Positions 24,852-32,650 of a DNA stretch of 64,000 nt are shown one piece after another (positions within the stretch are counted from its first letter, which is position 1; the number at the start of each line of letters is the position of its first letter). The translations under genes and the position numbers were made by a program. This DNA comes from Mucilaginibacter inviolabilis (lineage in GTDB: Bacteria > Bacteroidota > Bacteroidia > Sphingobacteriales > Sphingobacteriaceae): NCBI RefSeq assembly GCF_011089895.1, contig NZ_JAANAT010000004.1, positions 558,001-622,000 on the forward strand. Reading direction: 5' to 3'. The notes below the pieces were generated by a model. It worked only from the letters and a program-made list of their open reading frames with translations, was not told the origin of the DNA and did no database searches.

Positions 24852-26324
24852 TTAGATGCCTTTATTGCCAGTGGTTTTAAACAAACGACCAAACAGGCGA
24901 CCAAAAAAGCCTTTTTCGCCCATTGGGATAATGCTGGCATTCATGGGATGTTCAATCACACGTCCAAATTTCAGGGTAAATCCTAAATAAAAATCGCCTC
25001 CTGAATAATTACCTACTTGATTTATTTGCGAGTTGTTATGCAAAGCTGCTGCTGCCAATTTGCTGGTATTGGTCAACCTTTCTGTACCAATATAAAATTC
25101 GGTATTGGGCGATTTGATCATGAGCTGTGTGCCGATATTGAAAAAATGCATATCGTCATAGCTGGTAGTGAGGGTGGCTGTAAAAAGACCACGGTAATTA
25201 AAATGATTAACCAAAGCTCCTGTAAAATCCGGGTAAAACAATGATTTTGAAGCTATAAGCGTAGGCGAGTACTTCCATGTATTGCCATAACCTATCCAAT
25301 AACTTTTGGTTGCACTTAGTTCGGCAAGCCCGTTTGTGGCGGTTGTAAGCGGTTTAACTGTTTTGTTATTATTATCCTGCATGATGGTACGCACACGGTT
25401 ATAAAGGGTATCCGCAAAATGCTGAGAACCCAAATTATTGATCACACCGCTGTTATTAAAATCATAAGTAGCTGATCGGTTGCTCCAATGAATAAAGCCA
25501 AGATCCTTAATATTACCTTGTATAGTTACACGATCGTCTGTAATATAGGAAAGTCCGAAACTAATAGCAGCGCCAGGGTTGCGCAGGTTGGGCAGATAAT
25601 CACGTGCATCCCGCTGACCGGGTATATAATTGGCATAATACCGGCCGGTTAAGCCCAGTAACGCGCTTGGATTATTGGGGTTAGTACGGTCAAAAGTGAT
25701 TTGGGAGTGATTGATATTAAACTCCTGATACTGGATACCCAGCAAGGCGCTTATTTTAAACCCTACTGCTATTTTTTTATTGATCCGTTCGCGGTATGAA
25801 AAGCCTATCTGGTGATAAGCCTGATATCGGTAATTATCATTAAATATATTGCTATAATTATCATTAGGGAAATTCCTGGTTCCGTTTAGAAGGGCAAATG
25901 ATTCATCTGAGAAAAAGCCCCGGGCCTCTGCTTTAGTCTGCGCCGAAAAGCCGATTTCCACGTCGCCATTAAAACTCGAGAATAGCTTAAACATAATAGC
26001 ATAAGCATTAATATTGGCATTAAAGTGGTTGTATTTGCCCTGGCCTATTTGTAAATTATCGGTATAGTATTGTGAATTGCTGCCAAATAATTTGCTTTTA
26101 AAGGTACGTTGTGCGTTGCCGGTTAAGTACGTATTAGCATTAAAGTTTGGGATAAAAAAGTTAAAGGCATATTGACGGCTCGAGTCGGGGATAAATGATC
26201 GTTGTGAGGGGTTCTCGAAAGAATCATATAGGGTACCCGTATTGTATTGCGAAAATTGCTGAGCAGAAGCTGATAAAGAGAAAAATAATATACCAAAGAC
26301 AATTAATAGCTTATTTTTATTCAT
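24852..26324 (-). CDS. DUF5723-like outer-membrane beta-barrel protein
   Basis: A 490-residue protein with a signal peptide (about 1-22, cleavage near ASA-QQ) followed by alternating aromatic/hydrophobic beta-strands, many ending in aromatic residues, as in barrel proteins of the DUF5723 type of Bacteroidota (assignment from memory). The frame extends five codons further to a TTG at 26339; the ATG at 26324 immediately before KNKLLIVFGILFF gives the correct signal peptide and is preferred. Function unknown; a transport or assembly role in the outer membrane is possible. A membrane-anchored protein gene on the same strand follows upstream, 138 nt away. Confidence 0.75.
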   Translation of the reverse strand: MNKNKLLIVFGILFFSLSASAQQFSQYNTGTLYDSFENPSQRSFIPDSSRQYAFNFFIPNFNANTYLTGNAQRTFKSKLFGSNSQYYTDNLQIGQGKYNHFNANINAYAIMFKLFSSFNGDVEIGFSAQTKAEARGFFSDESFALLNGTRNFPNDNYSNIFNDNYRYQAYHQIGFSYRERINKKIAVGFKISALLGIQYQEFNINHSQITFDRTNPNNPSALLGLTGRYYANYIPGQRDARDYLPNLRNPGAAISFGLSYITDDRVTIQGNIKDLGFIHWSNRSATYDFNNSGVINNLGSQHFADTLYNRVRTIMQDNNNKTVKPLTTATNGLAELSATKSYWIGYGNTWKYSPTLIASKSLFYPDFTGALVNHFNYRGLFTATLTTSYDDMHFFNIGTQLMIKSPNTEFYIGTERLTNTSKLAAAALHNNSQINQVGNYSGGDFYLGFTLKFGRVIEHPMNASIIPMGEKGFFGRLFGRLFKTTGNKGI

Positions 26325-26462
26325 AGGATAATTTGCCAACTTTCTGTTTAGTAATGGTTTATTTTAAACCACCGGGATATATTTCCATAAACTGCAGGGA
26401 AATATTGCAAACACAACAGCCCCTTTTAACGGGAATTGTTAGCGTATGGTTGTGTGTTTTTT

Positions 26463-28058
26463 TTATTTAATTGGAGTAGCGGTGGTGTCGGTATTATTCA
26501 GCCGCATACATAGATTGGTGTAGAAGTTTTTGTCCGAAGCGCTAAACTGATAGGCGGCGGCATAAAAGCTTTTCCAGCTAGGGTTGGAGTTTTCAAAGAC
26601 ATCATAAAAAGCATCTTTCAGATCCCGTTTGAATATAGATTGTGAGTTTTTAAAGTTGATAAAAAAGGCAATATTACTTCTTTCGGCCAACAGGTTGTCA
26701 AACTGATTGTACTGATCTGTTTTACTGATAAATTTGCGGTTATAATACGTGTCTGAATAGCTTGTTAGTTCGGAGGAGGTAGCTGCCAACACCAGGTAAT
26801 TATCAATGATCATAAAATAAGGCTTTCTGAAAATGCTGAAAGCATCGCCCAGCAGATAAAACGGAACTTTATCATAATTAAACTGCCCAATGTTGTCGCT
26901 GGTCATGGTGCTGATGTTCATCATAAAAGGTCTTAGTTTTGAACCATCCTTAACAGAAACAATAGCATATTTTTCCTGGTAACGGGTAGTAACCACCGCA
27001 AATTCGTTGCCCAGTAAGTGCTCAAATTCTGGTTTTAAAAATACACCGGTTTCTGCTTTTATTTTACTAAAAAGCTGGTCTTTCTCATTGCTGATGCCGG
27101 CTTTAATGTGCCATTGGGTAAGCCCTGCAGAAAATTTTACAGGGTCAGAAACCGCGAAGCTGATGGTATAGGCCGTAGTAGACGGGAAAATGTCCTTCAA
27201 GTGATTTACTACCGGCTGTTGGTCGGCAAATAAATTTAAATAGCTGGCCGTATGGTTGTGCTGTATAGTGGTGAAGCCGCTAAACATCAACGCATCGTTC
27301 TTGAAATTTAAAGTGAGGGCAGCTAAAGCGGGTAATAATTTAAAGCTCTTAAAAATATCGGTGTTCTTGTTTTTAAATATCTGATCAAAGAGGGGAGTAA
27401 GCTGGCTATAGTTAATATAGAGATTAGCCAGAGAGTTGGCATTTTGCTGTTCGGGCAGTGGAATAAAAATATTTTGGTTTTTATCGTCCTTATATAGAAT
27501 GCTTTGATCTATCAGTTCTTTGGAAAAGCTGCCTGCAAAAATGTTATTCTCTTTTTGGGTGATGTAAAAATGTTTATTAATGGCTTTAACCAGCACATCA
27601 TAAGTTGTCCCAACCGTATTGTGTACCGGTGTTACAGATAGGCCACTGTTAGGCTGTGTATTTAAATTAGTAAAAGCATCCGTTTTAAAATCGGTAGTGG
27701 TGGGTATGGTAATAAGCAAATTAATATCGTTGCTGTTGGATGGATGTACCGAGATAAATACATTTTGCCCTTCAAAAAAACGCTCCAGCTGTGGTGATGC
27801 GATCAATAACTTACGTAGTGTGTCCAGATCGGTTAGCTTATCTTTACCAATAACGGCGCTTAATAGCTGATTCCCCTTAAAAATGTCGTAAAACCCTTTT
27901 TCGCTGTTAAATTCAAACACGGCGGTGGCATTATCAGGTATGGTATGCATCACCTGGCCCGTACGCACTCCCGGCGGACTTAAGTTTTTAAAATAAACAA
28001 CTGTTATAGCTATAGCAGCGGCGAGTAAAATTAAGGTGATAACTATCAGACGTTTCAT
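26463..28058 (-). CDS. Membrane-anchored DUF3352-like protein of unknown function
   Basis: A 531-residue protein with a single N-terminal membrane helix (about 3-23) and a large extracytoplasmic region. The opening P-x-N-A-x-x-V-F-E-F (about 41-50), the central F-x-G-x-F-x-x-x-L-I-D-Q-S segment and the later LVLAA-SSELTSYSD stretch resemble DUF3352-type proteins. I do not recognise a catalytic site. It is upstream of, and on the same strand as, the outer-membrane protein gene, so both may serve the envelope together. Confidence 0.6.
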   Translation of the reverse strand: MKRLIVITLILLAAAIAITVVYFKNLSPPGVRTGQVMHTIPDNATAVFEFNSEKGFYDIFKGNQLLSAVIGKDKLTDLDTLRKLLIASPQLERFFEGQNVFISVHPSNSNDINLLITIPTTTDFKTDAFTNLNTQPNSGLSVTPVHNTVGTTYDVLVKAINKHFYITQKENNIFAGSFSKELIDQSILYKDDKNQNIFIPLPEQQNANSLANLYINYSQLTPLFDQIFKNKNTDIFKSFKLLPALAALTLNFKNDALMFSGFTTIQHNHTASYLNLFADQQPVVNHLKDIFPSTTAYTISFAVSDPVKFSAGLTQWHIKAGISNEKDQLFSKIKAETGVFLKPEFEHLLGNEFAVVTTRYQEKYAIVSVKDGSKLRPFMMNISTMTSDNIGQFNYDKVPFYLLGDAFSIFRKPYFMIIDNYLVLAATSSELTSYSDTYYNRKFISKTDQYNQFDNLLAERSNIAFFINFKNSQSIFKRDLKDAFYDVFENSNPSWKSFYAAAYQFSASDKNFYTNLCMRLNNTDTTATPIK

Positions 28059-28143
28059 AGCGGATTGCTTTACAAAGATAGAATTTTACCCTGCGGCATT
28101 AAAGTAATACTTTCAATTGGTTAACTTAGCTTTTTATATCTGC

Positions 28144-28530
28144 ATGAACAAACAAATAATTATTACAGCTTCGGTTTTTGGCATGCTGGCCGTTATTACC
28201 GGGGCATTTGGGGCGCATGGTTTAAAAGGCCGCTTGTCTGCCGCCGATCTGGAGGTGTGGCACACGGCTGTACAGTATAACTTTTATCATGTATTTGCTT
28301 TGCTTTTCTTATCAACCTTTGCACGGTTTAAAAATAACCAGATAGCCCTGGCTTATTACTTCTTTAGCTTTGGTATCTTGTTTTTTTCGGGGTCATTATA
28401 CCTGTTATCATGTCGCAGCCTGCTGGGTTGGGACTGGCTGATAGCCCTTGGTCCAATTACACCCCTGGGCGGCTTGCTGTTTATTTTAGGCTGGCTGATG
28501 CTGGCTATTGCTGCTTTCAGGAATAAATGA
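28144..28530 (+). CDS. DUF423 (YgdD-like) small membrane protein
   Basis: A 128-residue protein with four hydrophobic helices (about 5-25, 45-65, 70-90, 100-122) and the family-typical AVITGAFGAHGLKGRLS (about 16-32) and WHTAVQYNFYHVFAL segments. The family is widespread but has no established molecular role. The frame reaches back to a TTG at 28117; the ATG at 28144 begins the family-typical N-terminus and is used here. Confidence 0.88.
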   Translation: MNKQIIITASVFGMLAVITGAFGAHGLKGRLSAADLEVWHTAVQYNFYHVFALLFLSTFARFKNNQIALAYYFFSFGILFFSGSLYLLSCRSLLGWDWLIALGPITPLGGLLFILGWLMLAIAAFRNK

Positions 28531-28613
28531 TTTTTGATTTCGGACTTCGGCCGTTCGATTTCGGATTTAATATTTAAAGTTTAGAATTTAGTTTTTAGAA
28601 TTTCCCCCTTTCC

Positions 28614-31103
28614 ATGTTAGAATTTGCTGAAATTGAACATACCGATCGTAAAACGCTTTTTGCCGAAGTGATTTTACCGCTGGCAATTTCAAAAAATTAT
28701 ACTTATCGGGTTCCGTATGAGCAAAATGACGCCATCGCTATAGGTAAAAGGGTAGTGGTGCAGTTTGGTAAAAGCAAGCTGTATACTGCCATTGTTAAAG
28801 AAATAAGTACTCTTGCACCCGAAAAATACGAGGCGAAATATATTATCGAAATACTGGATGATCAGCCGGTTGTAACGCCTCATCAGCTCAATTTTTGGCA
28901 ATGGCTGGCCGACTATTACATGTGCAATATTGGCGAGGTCATGAATGCAGCGCTGCCCGCTGCACTAAAGTTAGCCAGCGAAACCCGTATTGTGCTCAAT
29001 AAAGATTATGAGATAGACCGCTCAACTCTTCATGATAAAGAATTTCTGATCGTAGAAGCCCTGGATATTCAGCCGGAACTTACCGTAAGTGATATTGCCA
29101 AATTGCTGGGTCAGAAAACGGTAATGCCTATCCTGAAGCTGATGTTTGAGAAGAACATCATCCATATATCCGAAGAGGTAAGCGAACGTTACAAACCCCG
29201 CAAGCGGACTTTTATTACGCTAAATCCGGTTTATAATCATCCCGATAATTTGCGGGAGCTTTTTCCTATACTGGAGAAACGTGCCCCTAAACAAGCCGAC
29301 GCGTTGTTGGCCTATATCAAACTGGCTCGACATCAAAAGGTCATCACCAAGAATGAGCTGATAGAAGAAAGCGGTGCAGGCGAATCGAGCATTAAATCAC
29401 TCATCGAAAAAGAGATCCTGATAGCTGAAGAAAAAAATGTAAGTCGCCTGCACTTTGAAGAAGAGGAAGATCTTGACAGTAATTTTGAACTGAGCGAACA
29501 GCAAACCGAAGTGCTTCAAAGTGTGCGCAATCAGTTTAAAGAGAAAGATGTAGTATTGCTGCATGGGGTTACTTCTTCAGGCAAAACACAGCTGTACATC
29601 AGACTGATAGAAGAAATGATGCGTAATGACAGGCAGGTACTTTACCTGTTGCCCGAAATTGCGTTGACCACCCATATTATTGAACGCCTACGACTATATT
29701 TTGGTGCCGATATTGGCGTTTATCACTCCCGTTTTAATGATAACGAAAGGGTGGAAGTTTGGCAAAAAGTATTGAACAATGATTACAAAGTGATCTTGGG
29801 TGCCCGCTCATCGGTATTTTTGCCTTTTAATGACCTTGGTCTTATTGTGGTTGACGAAGAACACGAAACCTCTTACAAACAGTTCGACCCGGCTCCTCGA
29901 TACAACGCTCGTGATGCGTCTATTTTTTTGGCCAACACGCATAAGGGGAAAGTATTACTGGGCTCTGCTACGCCTTCGTTTGAAAGCTATTTTAATGCGC
30001 GCACCCATAAGTATGGTTTTGCTGAACTTACCGAACGTTATGGTGGTGTACAGCTGCCCGATGTACAGGTGGTGAGCATCAGTCATGAAACCAAACAAAA
30101 AACCATACAGTCGCACTTTACCAGTGTGTTGATGGAGGGGATCAATCAAGCGTTGGCTCATAAAGAGCAGGTAATATTGTTTCAAAACCGTCGTGGTTAT
30201 GCGCCGGTGCTGATGTGTAAAATATGTGCCTATACGCCAAAATGTATTAATTGCGATGTAAGTCTTACCTATCACAAAAGCAGTGGCAAATTACATTGCC
30301 ATTATTGTGGTTATAGGGAAGATTCGCCGTCTGTTTGTCCGGCATGTGGCTCAACACATCTGGAATACAAAGGTTTCGGTACCGAGAAGATAGAGGATGA
30401 ATTGAGTTTGCTGTTACCCGATGCACGTATCGCCCGCATGGATCTGGATACTACCCGTGCCCGTAACTCGCTGCAAACCATACTGAACAATCTGGAAGAA
30501 AAAAAAATAGATATACTGGTAGGTACCCAAATGGTAGCCAAGGGACTTGATTTTGCCGATGTAACCCTCATCGGGATTATTAATGCCGACAGCATGCTTA
30601 AATTTCCGGATTACCGGGCCAATGAACGTAGTTTTCAGATGCTGGCACAGGTAAGCGGTCGTGCAGGGCGGAGAGGGAAGCAGGGCAAGGTGGTGATCCA
30701 GACCTATGATCCCAATCACCGCGTTATCAAACAGGTGATTGCCAATGATTATAATGATCTGTACTTTACAGAAATGGAGGAGCGTAAAAGCTTTAAATAT
30801 CCACCGTTTTATCGCATCATTAACCTGGATATTAAGCATAAAGATCCCGAAGTATTATACAACCAGGCTAATTATCTTGGTAACGAACTACGCAGGCACT
30901 TCGGCGAACGGGTAATAGGTCCGGAGTCACCGTTGATCAGCCGTATTCGTAATTATTATATCAAATCTATCATGCTCAAATTTGAGCGCGATGGTATTTC
31001 TATTGTGAAGGCCAAAGCCATATTGCGGGATGTGATCACCCAGTTTCAGACTACCAAGCTGAGCAAAGGCAGTATTATTCAGCCCGATGTTGATCCGTAT
31101 TAG
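28614..31103 (+). CDS. priA: Primosomal protein N' (replication-restart helicase)
   Basis: An 829-residue PriA: N-terminal DNA-binding domain (FAEVILPLAISKNYTYRVP, about 16-34), winged helix, then helicase lobe 1 with Walker A GVTSSGKT (about 320-327) and DEEH box in VVDEEHETSYK (about 411-421). A zinc-binding cysteine cluster (CKIC, CINC, CHYC, CPAC; about 535-575) lies between the helicase lobes. Lobe 2 carries VGTQMVAKGLDF and QVSGRAGR. It reloads the replicative helicase at stalled forks. Length is typical for Bacteroidota. Confidence 0.96.
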   Translation: MLEFAEIEHTDRKTLFAEVILPLAISKNYTYRVPYEQNDAIAIGKRVVVQFGKSKLYTAIVKEISTLAPEKYEAKYIIEILDDQPVVTPHQLNFWQWLADYYMCNIGEVMNAALPAALKLASETRIVLNKDYEIDRSTLHDKEFLIVEALDIQPELTVSDIAKLLGQKTVMPILKLMFEKNIIHISEEVSERYKPRKRTFITLNPVYNHPDNLRELFPILEKRAPKQADALLAYIKLARHQKVITKNELIEESGAGESSIKSLIEKEILIAEEKNVSRLHFEEEEDLDSNFELSEQQTEVLQSVRNQFKEKDVVLLHGVTSSGKTQLYIRLIEEMMRNDRQVLYLLPEIALTTHIIERLRLYFGADIGVYHSRFNDNERVEVWQKVLNNDYKVILGARSSVFLPFNDLGLIVVDEEHETSYKQFDPAPRYNARDASIFLANTHKGKVLLGSATPSFESYFNARTHKYGFAELTERYGGVQLPDVQVVSISHETKQKTIQSHFTSVLMEGINQALAHKEQVILFQNRRGYAPVLMCKICAYTPKCINCDVSLTYHKSSGKLHCHYCGYREDSPSVCPACGSTHLEYKGFGTEKIEDELSLLLPDARIARMDLDTTRARNSLQTILNNLEEKKIDILVGTQMVAKGLDFADVTLIGIINADSMLKFPDYRANERSFQMLAQVSGRAGRRGKQGKVVIQTYDPNHRVIKQVIANDYNDLYFTEMEERKSFKYPPFYRIINLDIKHKDPEVLYNQANYLGNELRRHFGERVIGPESPLISRIRNYYIKSIMLKFERDGISIVKAKAILRDVITQFQTTKLSKGSIIQPDVDPY

Positions 31104-31123
31104 ATAGGGTTTATAAAAAGCCT

Positions 31124-31203
31124 TGTCATGCTGAACGCAGTGAAGCATCTATTCTACAACCTGTATACTTTACAATAGATCCTTCGTTCCTCGGGATGAC
31201 AAA
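31124..31203. repeat. Interspersed inverted repeat, copy 1 (about 80 nt)
   Basis: The left arm begins TTGTCATGCTGAACGCAG and the right arm ends CCTCGGGATGACAA; both share an AGATGCTT/GATCC-type ATCTATT core pointing inward. The arms pair imperfectly. A second copy in reverse orientation lies at 48950-49030. It follows priA and may end its transcript. No open reading frame or target-site duplication is evident. Confidence 0.75.
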
Positions 31204-31288
31204 ATGAAAAGTAATTTTTTATAAGCTAACACATAATGAATTACCCATATGTACGTTCCCTGCATCCCCCAAATGCTGAATTTCCTGC

Positions 31289-31296
31289 TAACTTTG
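31289..31296 (+). promoter_or_regulatory. -7-type box close to the pcm start codon
   Basis: TAACTTTG matches TAnnTTTG. Transcription would begin near 31302, only a few nucleotides before the ATG at 31305. No TTTG at -33 spacing is seen, so the promoter call is moderate. Confidence 0.45.
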
Positions 31297-31304
31297 CCGT
31301 ATAA

Positions 31305-31964
31305 ATGGCTTATAAGTATATTGATAATTACCGCGAAAAAGGCGCCCGTAAACGATTGACTGACATCCTGCGAAAAAAAGGTATCCAGGATGAAGAAGTG
31401 TTGCTGGCCATAAGCAAAGTACCGCGCCACTATTTTTTTGATGAAACTTTCTGGAACCAGGCCTACAGCGATATCGCTTTTCCGATAGGCGAGGGGCAAA
31501 CCATATCGCAGCCTTATACTGTTGCTTACCAAACCGAGTTGTTGCACATTCGCAAAGGGGATAAAGTACTGGAGATTGGCACAGGCTCGGGCTATCAGAC
31601 TTGTATATTAATGGAGCTCGGCGCTAAAGTTTATACCATTGAGCGCCAGGAGAAACTGTATGAGCGTACCCGGTTTATCCTGCCCGAAAAAATGGGTTAC
31701 AAGCCTAACTTTTTTTGCGGTGATGGCTCCATTGGCATAGCTAAACATGCACCTTATGATAAGATTATCGTAACTGCCGGTGCGCCAACTGTACCGGATG
31801 TGCTGCTGAAACAACTCAAAATAGGTGGTATCCTGGTAATTCCGGTAGGCGACGAAGAAACCCAGAAAATGGTAACTATACTCAAAGTTGCTGAAAATGA
31901 CTACGAAAAAATTGTGTTGGATACCTTCAGGTTTGTGCCGTTGGTAGGGGATAAAGCGTGGTAG
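31305..31964 (+). CDS. pcm: Protein-L-isoaspartate O-methyltransferase
   Basis: A 219-residue class I SAM-dependent methyltransferase: the substrate-binding FWNQAYSDIAFPIGEGQTISQPYTVA region (about 47-72) is diagnostic, followed by motif I VLEIGTGSGYQT (about 88-99) and motif II APYDKIIVTAGAPTVP (about 146-161). It methylates isoaspartyl residues, allowing repair of aged proteins. Start is fixed by the conserved N-terminus MAYKYIDNYREKGARK. A -7 box only nine bases upstream suggests a nearly leaderless transcript. Confidence 0.94.
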   Translation: MAYKYIDNYREKGARKRLTDILRKKGIQDEEVLLAISKVPRHYFFDETFWNQAYSDIAFPIGEGQTISQPYTVAYQTELLHIRKGDKVLEIGTGSGYQTCILMELGAKVYTIERQEKLYERTRFILPEKMGYKPNFFCGDGSIGIAKHAPYDKIIVTAGAPTVPDVLLKQLKIGGILVIPVGDEETQKMVTILKVAENDYEKIVLDTFRFVPLVGDKAW

Positions 31965-31967
31965 ATA

Positions 31968-32123
31968 GATGTGCAGATGTGCGGATTTCAGATGTGTAGA
32001 TGGTACTTCAAATGATAGGTAGGTAAATTTAAAATGAGAAATGAAAAGCCCGACTTGTTTAAAGTCGGGCTTTTCATTTTATAAGAATCATCTGCAAATC
32101 TGAAATCCGCACATCTGCACATC
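31968..32123. repeat. Word-type inverted repeat around the pcm/smpB terminator
   Basis: A perfect 25-bp inverted pair (31968-31992 and 32099-32123), built from the words GATGTGC and GGATTTCAGA, flanks a strong terminator hairpin. The left arm begins right after the pcm stop codon, and the right arm ends just before the smpB stop. A shorter relative, GATGTGCAGGTTTCAGGTTTG, occurs after the first ABC exporter gene near 12900. Confidence 0.8.
32039..32079. terminator. Bidirectional terminator between pcm and smpB
   Basis: Perfect 18-bp arms (32039-32056 and 32062-32079) with GC-rich AAGCCCGACTT core, A-run on the left and T-run on the right, around a 5-nt loop. It can end both convergent genes. 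Confidence 0.9.
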
Positions 32124-32132
32124 CCCGAAGGG

Positions 32133-32588
32133 CTACCTTTTCATCGCCCGGTCCATTTCAACTTTGGTATCGCGCTCTTTTAGGGTTTCGCGTTTGTCAA
32201 ATGTCTTTTTACCTTGGGCTAGCCCAATTTCCAGTTTGGCAAAACCACGCTCGCTGATGAACAAGGCCAGGGGTACGATGGTCAAGCCTTTTTCTTCGCC
32301 GCGGGTCAGGAGTTTTTTGAGTTCTTTTTTGGTAAGCAACAGTACACGATCGCGTTTGGCTTCGTGGTTGTAGAACGAGCCATAGGAGTATTCTGATATA
32401 TGCAGGTTGCGTACAAATAACTGGTTATTAATAAAAGTGCAAAAAGCATCATTAATATTGGCCTTGCCCTCACGTATCGATTTTATTTCGGTGCCCAGTA
32501 ATTGAATACCGGCTACATACTTATCCAGTATGTGGTATTCAAAATAAGCCTTCTTGTTTTTTATATATATTTTATCCTGAGTAGTCAT
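32133..32588 (-). CDS. smpB: SsrA-binding protein
   Basis: A 151-residue SmpB with the family motifs NKKAYFEYHILDKYVAGIQLLGTEIKSIREGKANINDAF (from about residue 7), LKKLLTRGEEKGLTIVPLALF and GLAQGKKTFDKRETLKERD, ending in the basic tail. It binds tmRNA and delivers it to stalled ribosomes. The frame extends further upstream, but ATG 32588 has an AAGGA ribosome-binding motif 6 nt ahead of it and gives the normal family length. tmRNA itself is not in this window. Confidence 0.95.
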   Translation of the reverse strand: MTTQDKIYIKNKKAYFEYHILDKYVAGIQLLGTEIKSIREGKANINDAFCTFINNQLFVRNLHISEYSYGSFYNHEAKRDRVLLLTKKELKKLLTRGEEKGLTIVPLALFISERGFAKLEIGLAQGKKTFDKRETLKERDTKVEMDRAMKR

Positions 32589-32609
32589 GTTTTTCCTTTC
32601 GGTGAGGTG

Positions 32610-32617
32610 CAAATTTA
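32610..32617 (-). promoter_or_regulatory. -7 box of smpB
   Basis: On the minus strand TAAATTTG matches TAnnTTTG exactly and lies 22 nt upstream of the smpB ATG. A convincing -33 element at normal spacing is not seen. Confidence 0.45.
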
Positions 32618-32650
32618 CGCAAAATAACCAAAACAGGCCTTGCTATATTA

